A DNA stretch of 64,000 nucleotides, from positions 4,464,001-4,528,000 of the forward strand of contig NZ_CP147913.1 of NCBI RefSeq assembly GCF_037414475.1, written 5' to 3'. Positions 43,407 through 51,476 of the stretch are shown in pieces. Each line of letters begins with the position of its first letter. Position 1 is the stretch's first letter. Under the pieces are notes generated by a model. That model saw only the letters and a program-made list of their open reading frames with translations. It was not told where the DNA came from and did not search any database. The position numbers and the translations under genes were made by a program. This stretch comes from Myxococcus stipitatus (GTDB lineage: Bacteria; Myxococcota; Myxococcia; Myxococcales; Myxococcaceae).

Positions 43407-43983
43407 GAGAGGGAGTCTGGCGCCACCCCCGGAACACCTCGAAGGCCGCCAGGGCCCCCAGGCGCGTCACAAAGGCCCGGCGGGCACTCGCCCCGGCCCC
43501 CGGCGCTCCTCGCGCGTCCCAGGGGCCTTCAGCGCCGCCTGGAAGGCCGTGGCCACCACGCCGGCTCCAGCCATCGACACACCGCCTGGCACATGCCCGT
43601 GGGGATGCCGTGCCGTCCGCTGTCCCAGGGCTGTACAACCGTGTTGCACCCATCCACAGGCGTTTTCCCCAGCGGCCTGCTGCTTCTTCAAAAGCTTTAT
43701 GTAGGGATTGATCAAATGGTGGAAGCGGTAGAGAGCGCGGAGTTGGGGACAAGTCAGCAAGCTCGCGAGATGACTGACGAATTCGCGCGATGCTACATGT
43801 GGGTAAACTGGCGGTTTCCCCCGGCTTCCCACAGGGGATGATCCACCCCACCCTTTCTCCACAACCACCCCCCAACTATCCACAGGCCATCCACAGCTCG
43901 TCAGTGGATGAGGGAGCGACCGGGCGTGACGGCGCATTCTCACCCCACGTCCACGGGCTACAAGCCTGTTATCCTCCGCCGCG
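43407..43983. other. non-coding region with DnaA-box-like motifs
   Basis: 577 bp without a supported gene, between the small acidic protein and the third PEGA kinase. The first ~190 bp are ordinary GC-rich sequence. From 43640 on there is an AT-rich patch (43681-43725) and a cluster of TCCACA motifs, annotated separately. Confidence 0.6.
43650..43895. promoter_or_regulatory. cluster of DnaA-box-like sites (possible replication origin)
   Basis: Against the consensus TTATCCACA, single-mismatch matches occur at 43855-43863 (TTCTCCACA), 43876-43884 (CTATCCACA) and, on the minus strand, 43798-43806 (TTACCCACA). Two-mismatch matches lie at 43650-43658 and 43887-43895 (both CCATCCACA). An AT-rich stretch (cttcaaaagctttatgtag, gattgatcaaatgg) lies at 43685-43717. 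This density near an AT-rich patch in non-coding DNA resembles oriC, but dnaA, dnaN or gyrB are not in the window, so the role is unproven. Confidence 0.4.
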
Positions 43984-45693
43984 GTGCTGCTCCGGTGGCG
44001 GGGCGCTGGCGAGGAAGGTGTACCCATCGATTTCTATCGCGGCGAGCGCATCGGGAAGTACGAGGTCGTCACGCAGTTGTCCGTGGGTGGCATGGCCGAG
44101 CTGTTCCTCGGCTTCACTTCCGGTCCAGGTGGCTTCCGCAAGTACGTGGTCATCAAGCGCATCCTTCCGGATGTCCGCGACAACGCGCAGTTCGAGCGGA
44201 TGTTCTTGGATGAGGCGCGCATCACCGCGGCCTTCAACCACCCCAACATCGCGCAGGTGTTCGACCTGGGGCAGGAGGATGACGGGCTCTACCTGGCCAT
44301 GGAGTTCATCGCCGGGCAGAACCTGAACCAGCTCACCGGCGCGTGCCTGCGCCGCAAGCAGCAGGTGCCGTTGGGCTTCACCCTGTCGGTGGTGCGCGAC
44401 GTCTGCATGGCGCTGCACTACGCGCACACCTTCACCGCGCCCTCGGGCGAGCCCAGCCCCGTCATCCACCGCGACGTCGCGCAGAAGAACGTCATGGTGA
44501 CGTACGACGGCGTGGTGAAGCTGCTCGACTTCGGCATCGCCAAGGCGAAGGGCAGTCTGGAGCGCACGCACGCGGGCACGGTGAAGGGCACCACGGGCTA
44601 CATGTCCCCGGAGCAGGTGCGCGGCGAGAAGCTGGATGGCCGCAGCGACCTGTTCTCCGTGGGCGTGATGATGCACGAGATGCTCACCGGCGCGCGCCTG
44701 TTCGCGGGGAGCACCGAGCGCGACGAGATGATGAAGATTCTCGAGGCGCCCATCCCCTGGCCCTCCCACGTCACGCCCCACGTGCCGGAGCAGGTGTCCC
44801 GGGTGGTGATGCAGGCGCTGGAGCGCAGCCGCGAGAAGCGCTTCGCCAACGGCCGGGACATGGCGCGCGCCATCGAGGCGGCGGCCAGCTCGTTGATTCA
44901 GGACGCGGACCACCGCGCCTCGATGATGAAGGAGCTCTTCGCGGAGCGGATGGCGGCCACGCGTGCGCTCCTGGAGAGCGCGGAGGGCACGGCCAGCTCC
45001 CTCATGGTGGACTCCGCCAAGCGCGCCCTCCGAGGAGATGACGGGCCGTACCTGCCCGTGCGCGAGGACACCGCCACGCCCAGGAGCGGGAACGAGCCGG
45101 TGCCGGGCAAGAAGCCCTCGCGCCGGGTGGCGACGGTGAAGAAGTCCCAACCTCCCCCCGAGGACGAGACGCTCACGCCCGCGCAGCGCATGCGCTCCAA
45201 CGTGCTGTGGGGCCTGTTGCTGCTCGGCATCCTCGCGGGGGGTGGCTACGGCGCCGTGCGCTTGAGCCGCGCGCTGGACTCGACGGTGGAGCCCATCCCG
45301 GAGGTGCCCGCGTACGACTCGCGGCTGGCCGTCTTCCCGGAGCCCGGTGACGGGGGCACGGTGGTGGCGAAGAAGCCCGCGGAGCCCATCAAGCCGGCGC
45401 CCTCCCGGAAGGAACAACCGGCGGACGATGACGTGAAGACGGAGCGCGTGGTCGCCACACGGCCCGGCCGCGCCACGGGGAAGCTGTCGCTCAACGTGAA
45501 GGGCCAGTCGGCCCCCATCTACCTCGGCAAGCAGAGGCTGGGGACCATGCCCTTGCTCGGAGTGGAGCTGCCGGCGGGCAAGCACACGCTGCGAATCGTC
45601 GACCCCCAGGGCGAGAAGCGCTCGCTCGTCGTGGTGATTGCCGCGGGTGAGACGACGCGGTTGAACTTCGAGAGCTGGCAGGACCTGCAGTAG
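43984..45693 (+). CDS. Ser/Thr protein kinase with C-terminal PEGA domain
   Basis: 569 aa; the only start codon near the conserved front is a GTG at 43984. Kinase domain ~22-300: LSVGGMAELFLG, Lys58, HRDVAQKNVMV (Asp164), LLDFGIAK (Asp182), GYMSPEQVRGE; active-site complete. A short linker is followed by a transmembrane helix ~405-425 (VLWGLLLLGILAGGGYGAV), an outer Pro/Lys-rich linker, and a PEGA-like domain ~497-569 (LSLNVKGQSAPIYLGKQRLGTMPLLGVELPAGKH). It is most like the kinase at 33985 (same HRDVA.KNVMVTY loop, same LHYAHTF segment), so the two are probably paralogues. Its promoter must lie in the DnaA-box-rich region. Confidence 0.92.
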   Translation: MLLRWRGAGEEGVPIDFYRGERIGKYEVVTQLSVGGMAELFLGFTSGPGGFRKYVVIKRILPDVRDNAQFERMFLDEARITAAFNHPNIAQVFDLGQEDDGLYLAMEFIAGQNLNQLTGACLRRKQQVPLGFTLSVVRDVCMALHYAHTFTAPSGEPSPVIHRDVAQKNVMVTYDGVVKLLDFGIAKAKGSLERTHAGTVKGTTGYMSPEQVRGEKLDGRSDLFSVGVMMHEMLTGARLFAGSTERDEMMKILEAPIPWPSHVTPHVPEQVSRVVMQALERSREKRFANGRDMARAIEAAASSLIQDADHRASMMKELFAERMAATRALLESAEGTASSLMVDSAKRALRGDDGPYLPVREDTATPRSGNEPVPGKKPSRRVATVKKSQPPPEDETLTPAQRMRSNVLWGLLLLGILAGGGYGAVRLSRALDSTVEPIPEVPAYDSRLAVFPEPGDGGTVVAKKPAEPIKPAPSRKEQPADDDVKTERVVATRPGRATGKLSLNVKGQSAPIYLGKQRLGTMPLLGVELPAGKHTLRIVDPQGEKRSLVVVIAAGETTRLNFESWQDLQ

Positions 45694-45773
45694 CGAAGAA
45701 TCCACCTCGAATGTGCGGCGGTACGGAGGTGCCCTGTTATCTTCGGGCACCCTCTCACCTCCCCTCCGAGACC

Positions 45774-46742
45774 ATGGCCGCGCTCACTATTGGCTTCCTG
45801 ATGGACCCGCTCGAGACGGTGCGGGTGGACCACGATTCCACCTTCGCGCTGATGTTGGAGGCGCAGAAGCGGGGCCACCAGGTGCTCTACTTCGAGCAGG
45901 GGTGGTTGCGCTTCAACGGGCGGGCAGCGGAGGCGCGCATGCGCCACGTCACCGTGCGCCGGGAGGTGGGGCGGCACTTCGACGTGCTCGACGAGGTGCC
46001 TCGCGAGCTGTCGGAGCTCGACGTGCTCTTTCTTCGCAAGGACCCGCCGGTGGACGTGGAGTTCCTCCACGCCACGCAGATGGTGGAGCTGTGTCCGGAG
46101 CGGCCGCCCGTCTACCTGAACCACCCGGCGGGCATCCGCGACGCGAACGAGAAGCTCTTCTCGCTGCGCTACGCGGACTTGATGCCGGACACGCGCATCA
46201 CGCGCGAGCTGCCGGTGCTGATGGACTTCATCGCGCGCAACGAGCAGGGCACCATCCTCAAGCCCGTGGATGGCTTTGGTGGGAAGGGCATCCTCTTCCT
46301 GACTCCGGGGGACCGGAACGCGCGCTCGGCGGTGGAGCTGCTCACGCAGGGTGGCCGCGAGGCCGTCGTCGCGCAGGCGTACATCCCCGAGAGCCGCCTG
46401 GGCGACAAGCGCATCCTGATGGTGGACGGCGATCCGGTGGGCGGAGTGCTGCGCGTGCCCTCGGGCGATGACCACCGGGGCAACATGGCCGCGGGAGGCA
46501 CGCCCCACAAGGCGGTGCTCACCGCCCGGGACCGCGAAATCTGCGAGCGGCTCAAGCCCGAGCTCCGCAAGCGCGGGCTGCTGTTCGTGGGCATCGATGT
46601 GCTGGGCGACTACCTCACCGAGGTGAATGTCACGAGCCCCACGGGCGTGGTGGAGGCCAACCTCCTGGACGACGTGTGCATCGAGGCCCACGTCATCGAC
46701 CTGGCCGAGCGACTCGCCGCCGAGCAGCGCCCCGCGCGCTGA
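45774..46742 (+). CDS. gshB: glutathione synthetase (ATP-grasp)
   Basis: 322 aa, the usual size (~315-325). N-terminal domain starts IGFLMDPLETVRVDHDSTFALMLEAQKRGH, characteristic of prokaryotic GshB. ATP-grasp signatures follow: ILKPVDGFGGKGI (nucleotide loop), GDKRILMVDGDPVGG, and the Mg-binding VNVTSPTGV near the C-terminus. It joins gamma-glutamylcysteine to glycine with ATP. No gshA is adjacent. The ATG at 45774 is directly before the conserved start; the frame upstream is not coding. It lies 80 bp after the kinase on the same strand. Confidence 0.94.
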   Translation: MAALTIGFLMDPLETVRVDHDSTFALMLEAQKRGHQVLYFEQGWLRFNGRAAEARMRHVTVRREVGRHFDVLDEVPRELSELDVLFLRKDPPVDVEFLHATQMVELCPERPPVYLNHPAGIRDANEKLFSLRYADLMPDTRITRELPVLMDFIARNEQGTILKPVDGFGGKGILFLTPGDRNARSAVELLTQGGREAVVAQAYIPESRLGDKRILMVDGDPVGGVLRVPSGDDHRGNMAAGGTPHKAVLTARDREICERLKPELRKRGLLFVGIDVLGDYLTEVNVTSPTGVVEANLLDDVCIEAHVIDLAERLAAEQRPAR

Positions 46743-46787
46743 GCCCCACGCACCGGACTCCTGGGGCGGGTGCTGAATCTGAAGAAC

Positions 46788-46868
46788 GGTTCAGGTTTCA
46801 TGGAATTCGACGCGGCGCGCTGAACTGAATCCTGGTTCATGTTTCACCGTCGAGGCGACGCGGCGCGC
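46788..46868. repeat. imperfect ~47-bp tandem repeat upstream of the esterase gene
   Basis: Two copies: GGTTCA-GTTTCA (46788-46800 and 46834-46846, 46 bp apart) followed by GACGCGGCGCGC (46809-46820 and 46857-46868, 48 bp apart) and then TGAAC. TGAAC (46821-46825) and GTTCA (46835-46839) also form an inverted repeat. It lies ~80 bp before the ATG at 46949, where an operator would be. Confidence 0.6.
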
Positions 46869-46948
46869 CTTGAACCGGGTGGATGCGGGAGGGTCACGTT
46901 TCGGCCCGTGGCCGTCGTCCCCTTCTCCCTGACGGCCCGGGAGGCACC

Positions 46949-48805
46949 ATGTCCTCGTGGCGTTCTCGACGGTTGTTGGTGTGTTCGTGGCTGAGCCTTC
47001 TCACCGTGAGCTGTGGCGAAGTGGACGTGGCGCCCGCGGAGGTGGCGGGGCTCGAGCAGGCGCGTCAGGGCCTGACGCAGGTGACGGGCTTTGGTGGCAA
47101 CCCGGGCAACCTGCTGATGTACCGGCACGTGCCCTCGGGGATGCCCGCGAATGCGCCGCTGGTGGTGGTGCTCCACGGCTGCACGCAGAACGCGACGGGC
47201 ATGGAGCTGAGCGGCTGGACGGCCGCGGCCAACGTCTACAAGTTCTACGTGGTGTATCCGCAGCAGCAGGGCAGCAACAGCGGCACCCAGTGCTTCAACT
47301 GGTTCGAGCCCGGTGACACCTCACGCGACTCGGGCGAGGCGCTCTCCATCAAGCAGATGGTGGACGCGATGAAGGCCGCGTACTCCATCGACGCGTCGAA
47401 GGTGTACGTCGCGGGCTTCTCGGCGGGCGGGTACATGACGTCCGCGCTGCTGTCCGTGTACCCGGAGGTGTTCTCGGCCGGGGCCATCAACGCGGGAGGG
47501 CCGTACCAGTGCGCCACGTCCTCGACGTCGGCGTTCTCCTGCATGAGCCCCGGCACGGACAAGACGCCCACGGCCTGGGGGAACCTGGTGCGCGCGGGAG
47601 CCCCGGGCTACTCGGGTCCTCGTCCCCGGGTATCCATCTGGCACGGGACCAGCGACTTCACGGTGCGGCCGTTGAACGCCACGGAGGCGATGGAGCAGTG
47701 GACGGATGTACACGGCATCGACCAGACGCCGGACACGGTGGAGACCGTCGCGGGCTTCCCACACAAGGTCTATCGGGATGGCGCGGGACTGGCCCGAGTG
47801 GAGACGTGGGAGCTCACGGGCATGGGGCACGCGGTGGCGTTCGACGCGCAGTTCAACTTCCCGGGCAGCACCACGGCGTGTGGCTCCACCGGCGCGTACA
47901 TGACGGATGTGAACCTCTGCGCGGTGTATCACCAGGCCTCGTTCTTCGGCCTCACCGGAGGGGGTGGTGGCCCCGGTGGAGACACCACTCCGCCCCTCGT
48001 GAATGTGACGTCTCCAACGAATGGGGCCACGGTGCGCGGCACGGTGACGGTGACGGTGAACGCCACGGACGACGTGGGTGTGGCTCGCGTGGAGCTGCTG
48101 GTGGATGGGAACCCGGTGGCGACGGACACGGTGGCTCCGTACGAGTTCGCGTGGAACAGCGAGGGCGTGGGGAACGGGACGCATACGCTGGGGGCTCGGG
48201 CCTATGACGGCTCGGGCAACGCGGGCGTGGACGCGGACACTCAAGTCACCGTGGACAACAGCGGGACTCCCACGCCCGTGACGGCCACCTTCACGAGCAT
48301 CGCCGCGGAGGACGGCTACCTGAAGGCCAATGCGGATGGGAGCGGCGCGGTGCTGGGCACGCTGACGAACCTGGCGCTCGGGCGAGGGACGGATGGGAAG
48401 TACAACCGCGCGTTCCTCTCGTTCGACACGTCGAGCCTCCCGGATGGAGCCACCGTCACTCGGGCCTACCTGACGGTGGGCTACTCCTCGGGCTCTGGAG
48501 ACCCATGGTCGACGCCTGCGGGCAACATGCTGGTCCTCGACGTGAGCACGGGGACGTTCAACGCCGCGTCCACGGAGGCCGCGGACTGGGCGGCGGTGGC
48601 CAGCGCGAGCGCCGTGGCCAGCATCGACCACTTCACCGCGGGGACGAAGAGCTCCGGGGACTTCAACGCCCAGGGACTCGCCGCCATCCACCGGGCGGGG
48701 AGGACGCAGCTTCGCCTGCGCTTCAGCCAGGAGCAGACGGCGACGCAGTACCTCTTCGTGAAGGACGCGACGAATGCCGTGCTCACGGTGGTGTACACAC
48801 CGTGA
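46949..48805 (+). CDS. secreted PHB-depolymerase-like esterase with Ig-like and DNRLRE-type domains
   Basis: 618 aa. The N-terminus has a hydrophobic leader with a Cys at TVSC (~22), either signal peptidase I or lipoprotein. Catalytic domain ~45-330: APLVVVLHGCTQNA (oxyanion region), VAGFSAGGYM (nucleophile Ser), GTSDFTVRP (acid) and MGHAVAF (His), the PHB-depolymerase/feruloyl-esterase (CE1) pattern. A Gly-rich linker is followed by an Ig-like domain ~345-440 (TPPLVNVTSPTNGATVRGTVTV...) and a C-terminal jelly-roll of the DNRLRE type (~455-618, AEDGYLKANADGSG...). Targets may be polyesters or feruloylated polysaccharide. Preceded by the tandem repeat, so possibly regulated. Confidence 0.9.
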   Translation: MSSWRSRRLLVCSWLSLLTVSCGEVDVAPAEVAGLEQARQGLTQVTGFGGNPGNLLMYRHVPSGMPANAPLVVVLHGCTQNATGMELSGWTAAANVYKFYVVYPQQQGSNSGTQCFNWFEPGDTSRDSGEALSIKQMVDAMKAAYSIDASKVYVAGFSAGGYMTSALLSVYPEVFSAGAINAGGPYQCATSSTSAFSCMSPGTDKTPTAWGNLVRAGAPGYSGPRPRVSIWHGTSDFTVRPLNATEAMEQWTDVHGIDQTPDTVETVAGFPHKVYRDGAGLARVETWELTGMGHAVAFDAQFNFPGSTTACGSTGAYMTDVNLCAVYHQASFFGLTGGGGGPGGDTTPPLVNVTSPTNGATVRGTVTVTVNATDDVGVARVELLVDGNPVATDTVAPYEFAWNSEGVGNGTHTLGARAYDGSGNAGVDADTQVTVDNSGTPTPVTATFTSIAAEDGYLKANADGSGAVLGTLTNLALGRGTDGKYNRAFLSFDTSSLPDGATVTRAYLTVGYSSGSGDPWSTPAGNMLVLDVSTGTFNAASTEAADWAAVASASAVASIDHFTAGTKSSGDFNAQGLAAIHRAGRTQLRLRFSQEQTATQYLFVKDATNAVLTVVYTP

Positions 48806-48846
48806 CGACCGCGCCCACGAGCCCGTGACGGGAGGGTGGAGCGCGG

Positions 48847-49677
48847 GTGAACCTGGATTCTCACGTGCCCGACTCCATCCTCCAGCCCGGTCCGGACGAG
48901 ACACTCGACTCCATTGGCACCTCGGGTGTGCGCGTGCTTCAGCGGCGCAACGGCTACCGATTCACGTTGGATGCCGTGCTGCTCGCGCACTTCGCGGCCT
49001 CGGAGTCGGTGGCCCCTCCGGGCACCTGGCTGGAGCTGGGCGCGGGCAGTGGCGTGGTGTCGTTTCTGCTCGTGAAGCAGTTCGGCCTGGGGTCCGTGGA
49101 CGCGCTCGAGTTGCAGCCCGCCGTCCACGCGCGGCTCGTGCGTGCCGTGGCGCTCAATGCCTGTGAGTCCCACGTGCGTCCGGTGCTGGGAGACCTGCGC
49201 CACATCCGAGAGCTCGTCGCGGGGGGCGCGTATACCCACGTCGTCTCCAATCCTCCCTTCCGTCTCGCCGACGCGGGGGTTCGCAGCCCGGATGATGAGC
49301 GCGCCATCTCCAAGTCGGAGGTGGCCTGTGATGCGCAGGCCGTCATCCTGGCGGCGCGCCATGCCTTGGTCCCGGGTGGCACGGTGAGCCTGGTGTATCC
49401 GGCGGCGCGGGTGGCGGAGGTCCTCGGGCTCTTGGGACAGGCGAAGCTGCACCCGCGAGTCCTGCGCTTCGTGCACTCGCGAGTGGATGCGCCGGCCACG
49501 CGTTTCCTGGTGCAGGCTGTGCGAGACAAGGACCGGGGGCTCGCGGTGCGTCCACCTCTCATCGTGCATGGCGCGGGGCCCGGAGGGTATTCCTCCGAGG
49601 TGGCCTCACTCATGGATGTGCCCATCGCGGAGCAGGCGCGGGTCTCTTCGGGCCCGCCTCCGAGCGAGAGCGACTGA
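48847..49677 (+). CDS. TrmN6-like tRNA adenine-N6 methyltransferase
   Basis: 276 aa. SAM-binding motif LELGAGSGVVSFLL (~62-75), acidic end ALELQ, and the N-methyltransferase motif SNPPF at 134-138, which marks enzymes that methylate the exocyclic amine of adenine. The front (GVRVLQRRNGYRFTLDAVLLAHFA) matches TrmN6/YfiC, which methylates A37 of tRNA1(Val) in E. coli. A GTG start at 48847 is preceded by GGAGGG at 11 nt. Other NPPF methylases (HemK/RsmC-like) are alternatives, but the FTLDAVLLA front favours TrmN6. Confidence 0.88.
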   Translation: MNLDSHVPDSILQPGPDETLDSIGTSGVRVLQRRNGYRFTLDAVLLAHFAASESVAPPGTWLELGAGSGVVSFLLVKQFGLGSVDALELQPAVHARLVRAVALNACESHVRPVLGDLRHIRELVAGGAYTHVVSNPPFRLADAGVRSPDDERAISKSEVACDAQAVILAARHALVPGGTVSLVYPAARVAEVLGLLGQAKLHPRVLRFVHSRVDAPATRFLVQAVRDKDRGLAVRPPLIVHGAGPGGYSSEVASLMDVPIAEQARVSSGPPPSESD

Positions 49678-49682
49678 CGCGG

Positions 49683-50645
49683 CTATTCCGCGCCGATGGG
49701 GCGCGTGTTCGTCACCACGATGCCTTGGTCCGCGGACGCGGTGATGAACACCTCGCTCCTGGGAGGCACGTCCAGGACCATGCGCCGCTTCCGGTCGCTG
49801 AGCGAGAAGGTCGCCTCCAGCGTGTGCTGTCCGAAGGGCACGTCCTGGATGACCACTCCCGAGCCTCCCTCCTCGCCCTTGCGCGCACCATCCAGCCGCA
49901 CGGTGCAGGACTTGGGGCAGCGGACGTGGAGCCGTGAGGCCTCCGTGAGTCCCGCCTTCGCGCGTGCGGCCTCCACGGAGGAGAGCAGTTGCTGCTTCGT
50001 GAGCTGGAGGAGGTTCTTGGACTCGCTCTGGTAGGTGAGCTCCATGCCCGAGGGCACGTCGAGGTAGACGAGGAAGAGCCTGCGCAGGAGGAGCTCTCCG
50101 GTGCCCTCCACTCGATGCCTTCCTGGAACCACGTTCCGGAACTCCCACGTCAGCCCGTCCCGCCGGATGCCGCGTCGTCCGTCGAGGACCACCGCGCAGT
50201 TGTCCTGGCAGCGCACGATGACGGTGCTCTTCTCGGGGGGCGTCTGCGGAGGAGGCGGGGTGGTGGAGGGCGGAGTGCTCGGGGTGATGCGAGTGACTGC
50301 CCGCTCCCATTCAGGAGTGCCGGGCTCGGAGGAGCCGCCGTTGCGCGTGACGATGCGCTCGTTGCCGATGAGATAGACGTTGACCTGGTCCACGTCTGGA
50401 ATCTCGGTGGAGCCACTCGCCAGGGGTTGGCCCTTCGGGTCCACGGCCTCCACGCGGTGGGCTCCGGGCGCGATGCCCTGGAACTCCCAGAGGGACTCGT
50501 TCACGGGGCGCCCGGGCTGGCCATCGAGGACCACGGCGCATGGCTCCATGCAGTGCGCGCTCACGGTGACGCCGTCTTCGACTTCGGCGAGCGCCGGGGC
50601 GGACAGTGACAGGGCGAGGGACAGGAACAGGCCGCGAGGGAACAT
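49683..50645 (-). CDS. secreted protein with three PEGA-like repeats
   Basis: 320 aa with a signal peptide (MFPRGLFLSLALSLSAPALA-E). Three similar modules each begin with a Cys pair and a small-turn motif: SAHCMEPCAVVLDGQPG, VRCQDNCAVVLDGRRG and VRCPKSCTVRLDGARKG, each followed ~25 residues later by G.HRVE or G.HTLE. This is the PEGA-type fold, here with a CxxxC/CxxNC disulfide added. Linkers are Pro/Thr-rich. Periplasmic, presumably soluble. It might bind or scaffold envelope components and might interact with PEGA kinases. Function unknown. It converges with the methyltransferase 5 bp away. Confidence 0.75.
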   Translation of the reverse strand: MFPRGLFLSLALSLSAPALAEVEDGVTVSAHCMEPCAVVLDGQPGRPVNESLWEFQGIAPGAHRVEAVDPKGQPLASGSTEIPDVDQVNVYLIGNERIVTRNGGSSEPGTPEWERAVTRITPSTPPSTTPPPPQTPPEKSTVIVRCQDNCAVVLDGRRGIRRDGLTWEFRNVVPGRHRVEGTGELLLRRLFLVYLDVPSGMELTYQSESKNLLQLTKQQLLSSVEAARAKAGLTEASRLHVRCPKSCTVRLDGARKGEEGGSGVVIQDVPFGQHTLEATFSLSDRKRRMVLDVPPRSEVFITASADQGIVVTNTRPIGAE

Positions 50646-50831
50646 GGGACGCAGCAGTCTGGCGCTGGCCGTGCGCCAGGTCGAGCCGCTTGAGGGCTCG
50701 AGCGCCCCGAGGGCCGCTTGTCCTCCTGGGGAGGGTGTGGGGGCTCCTGGGCCATGGGCTCGGACCATTCCCAACGTACCCAGGTTTACCGAAGGGACTT
50801 CTCGCTTCTGGTCTCGCAAGGAGGACAGGAC

Positions 50832-51338
50832 ATGAGCGCGGTGATGCTGACGGAGCAACCGGACATCCTGAAGTCGGCGGCCTTGCTTCCGCCGCGTCTG
50901 TCGTTGGGTTCGACGATGGTGGTGCATGGGCTCGCGAAGCTTCGGAGGGAAGGCACCGAGACGCATGTGGGCTTCTTCGAGCAGCTGGGCATCCGGCCCG
51001 CGCGTCCCCTCGTGTTGGCCACGGGGGTGGCGGAGCTCGTCTCCGGGGTGAGCGCCATCCTGGGATTCGCCACCCGGCCCGCCGCGCTGGCGGTGCTCGC
51101 CACGCAGGCGGTGGCCATCGCCAAGGTGCATGGCTCGAAGGGCTTCGACGTCACGAAGGGCGGCTACGAGTTCAACCTCGCGTTGTGCGCCATCGCTCTG
51201 GGCTTGTTGGTGCGTGGGCCCGGGCGCTTGTCCGTGAGTGAGGCCCTGAGTGAGTGGACGAGGCGCCGGGAGCGGAGGCGTCTGCGGTGGTTGCCTCGTC
51301 AGCGCCGAGCCTCCCGGCTGCTGGACGTGCTGGGATGA
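50832..51338 (+). CDS. DoxX family membrane protein
   Basis: 168 aa with four hydrophobic helices. DoxX signatures LSLGSTMVVHGLAKL, HVGFFEQLGIRPARPLVLATGVAELVSG and the final GGYEFNLALCAIALGLLV are clear. An ideal AAGGAGG lies 7 nt before the ATG at 50832, which fixes the start over upstream codons. DoxX-like proteins are poorly defined; some act in thiosulfate:quinone oxidation or redox homeostasis. Alone, divergent from the PEGA-repeat protein. Confidence 0.9.
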   Translation: MSAVMLTEQPDILKSAALLPPRLSLGSTMVVHGLAKLRREGTETHVGFFEQLGIRPARPLVLATGVAELVSGVSAILGFATRPAALAVLATQAVAIAKVHGSKGFDVTKGGYEFNLALCAIALGLLVRGPGRLSVSEALSEWTRRRERRRLRWLPRQRRASRLLDVLG

Positions 51339-51476
51339 ACCCGCGCGGGGCCAGGTGAGGTGCGGGGCCTGGCAAGCCATGTTTCAGACGGGGGCGCTTC
51401 GTCCCCTGGCCGGTGATGGGTCGAGCACGTGAGGGCTGTCCCCTCACGGCCCGGAGCCTCGTAAGATGCGCGGCAC

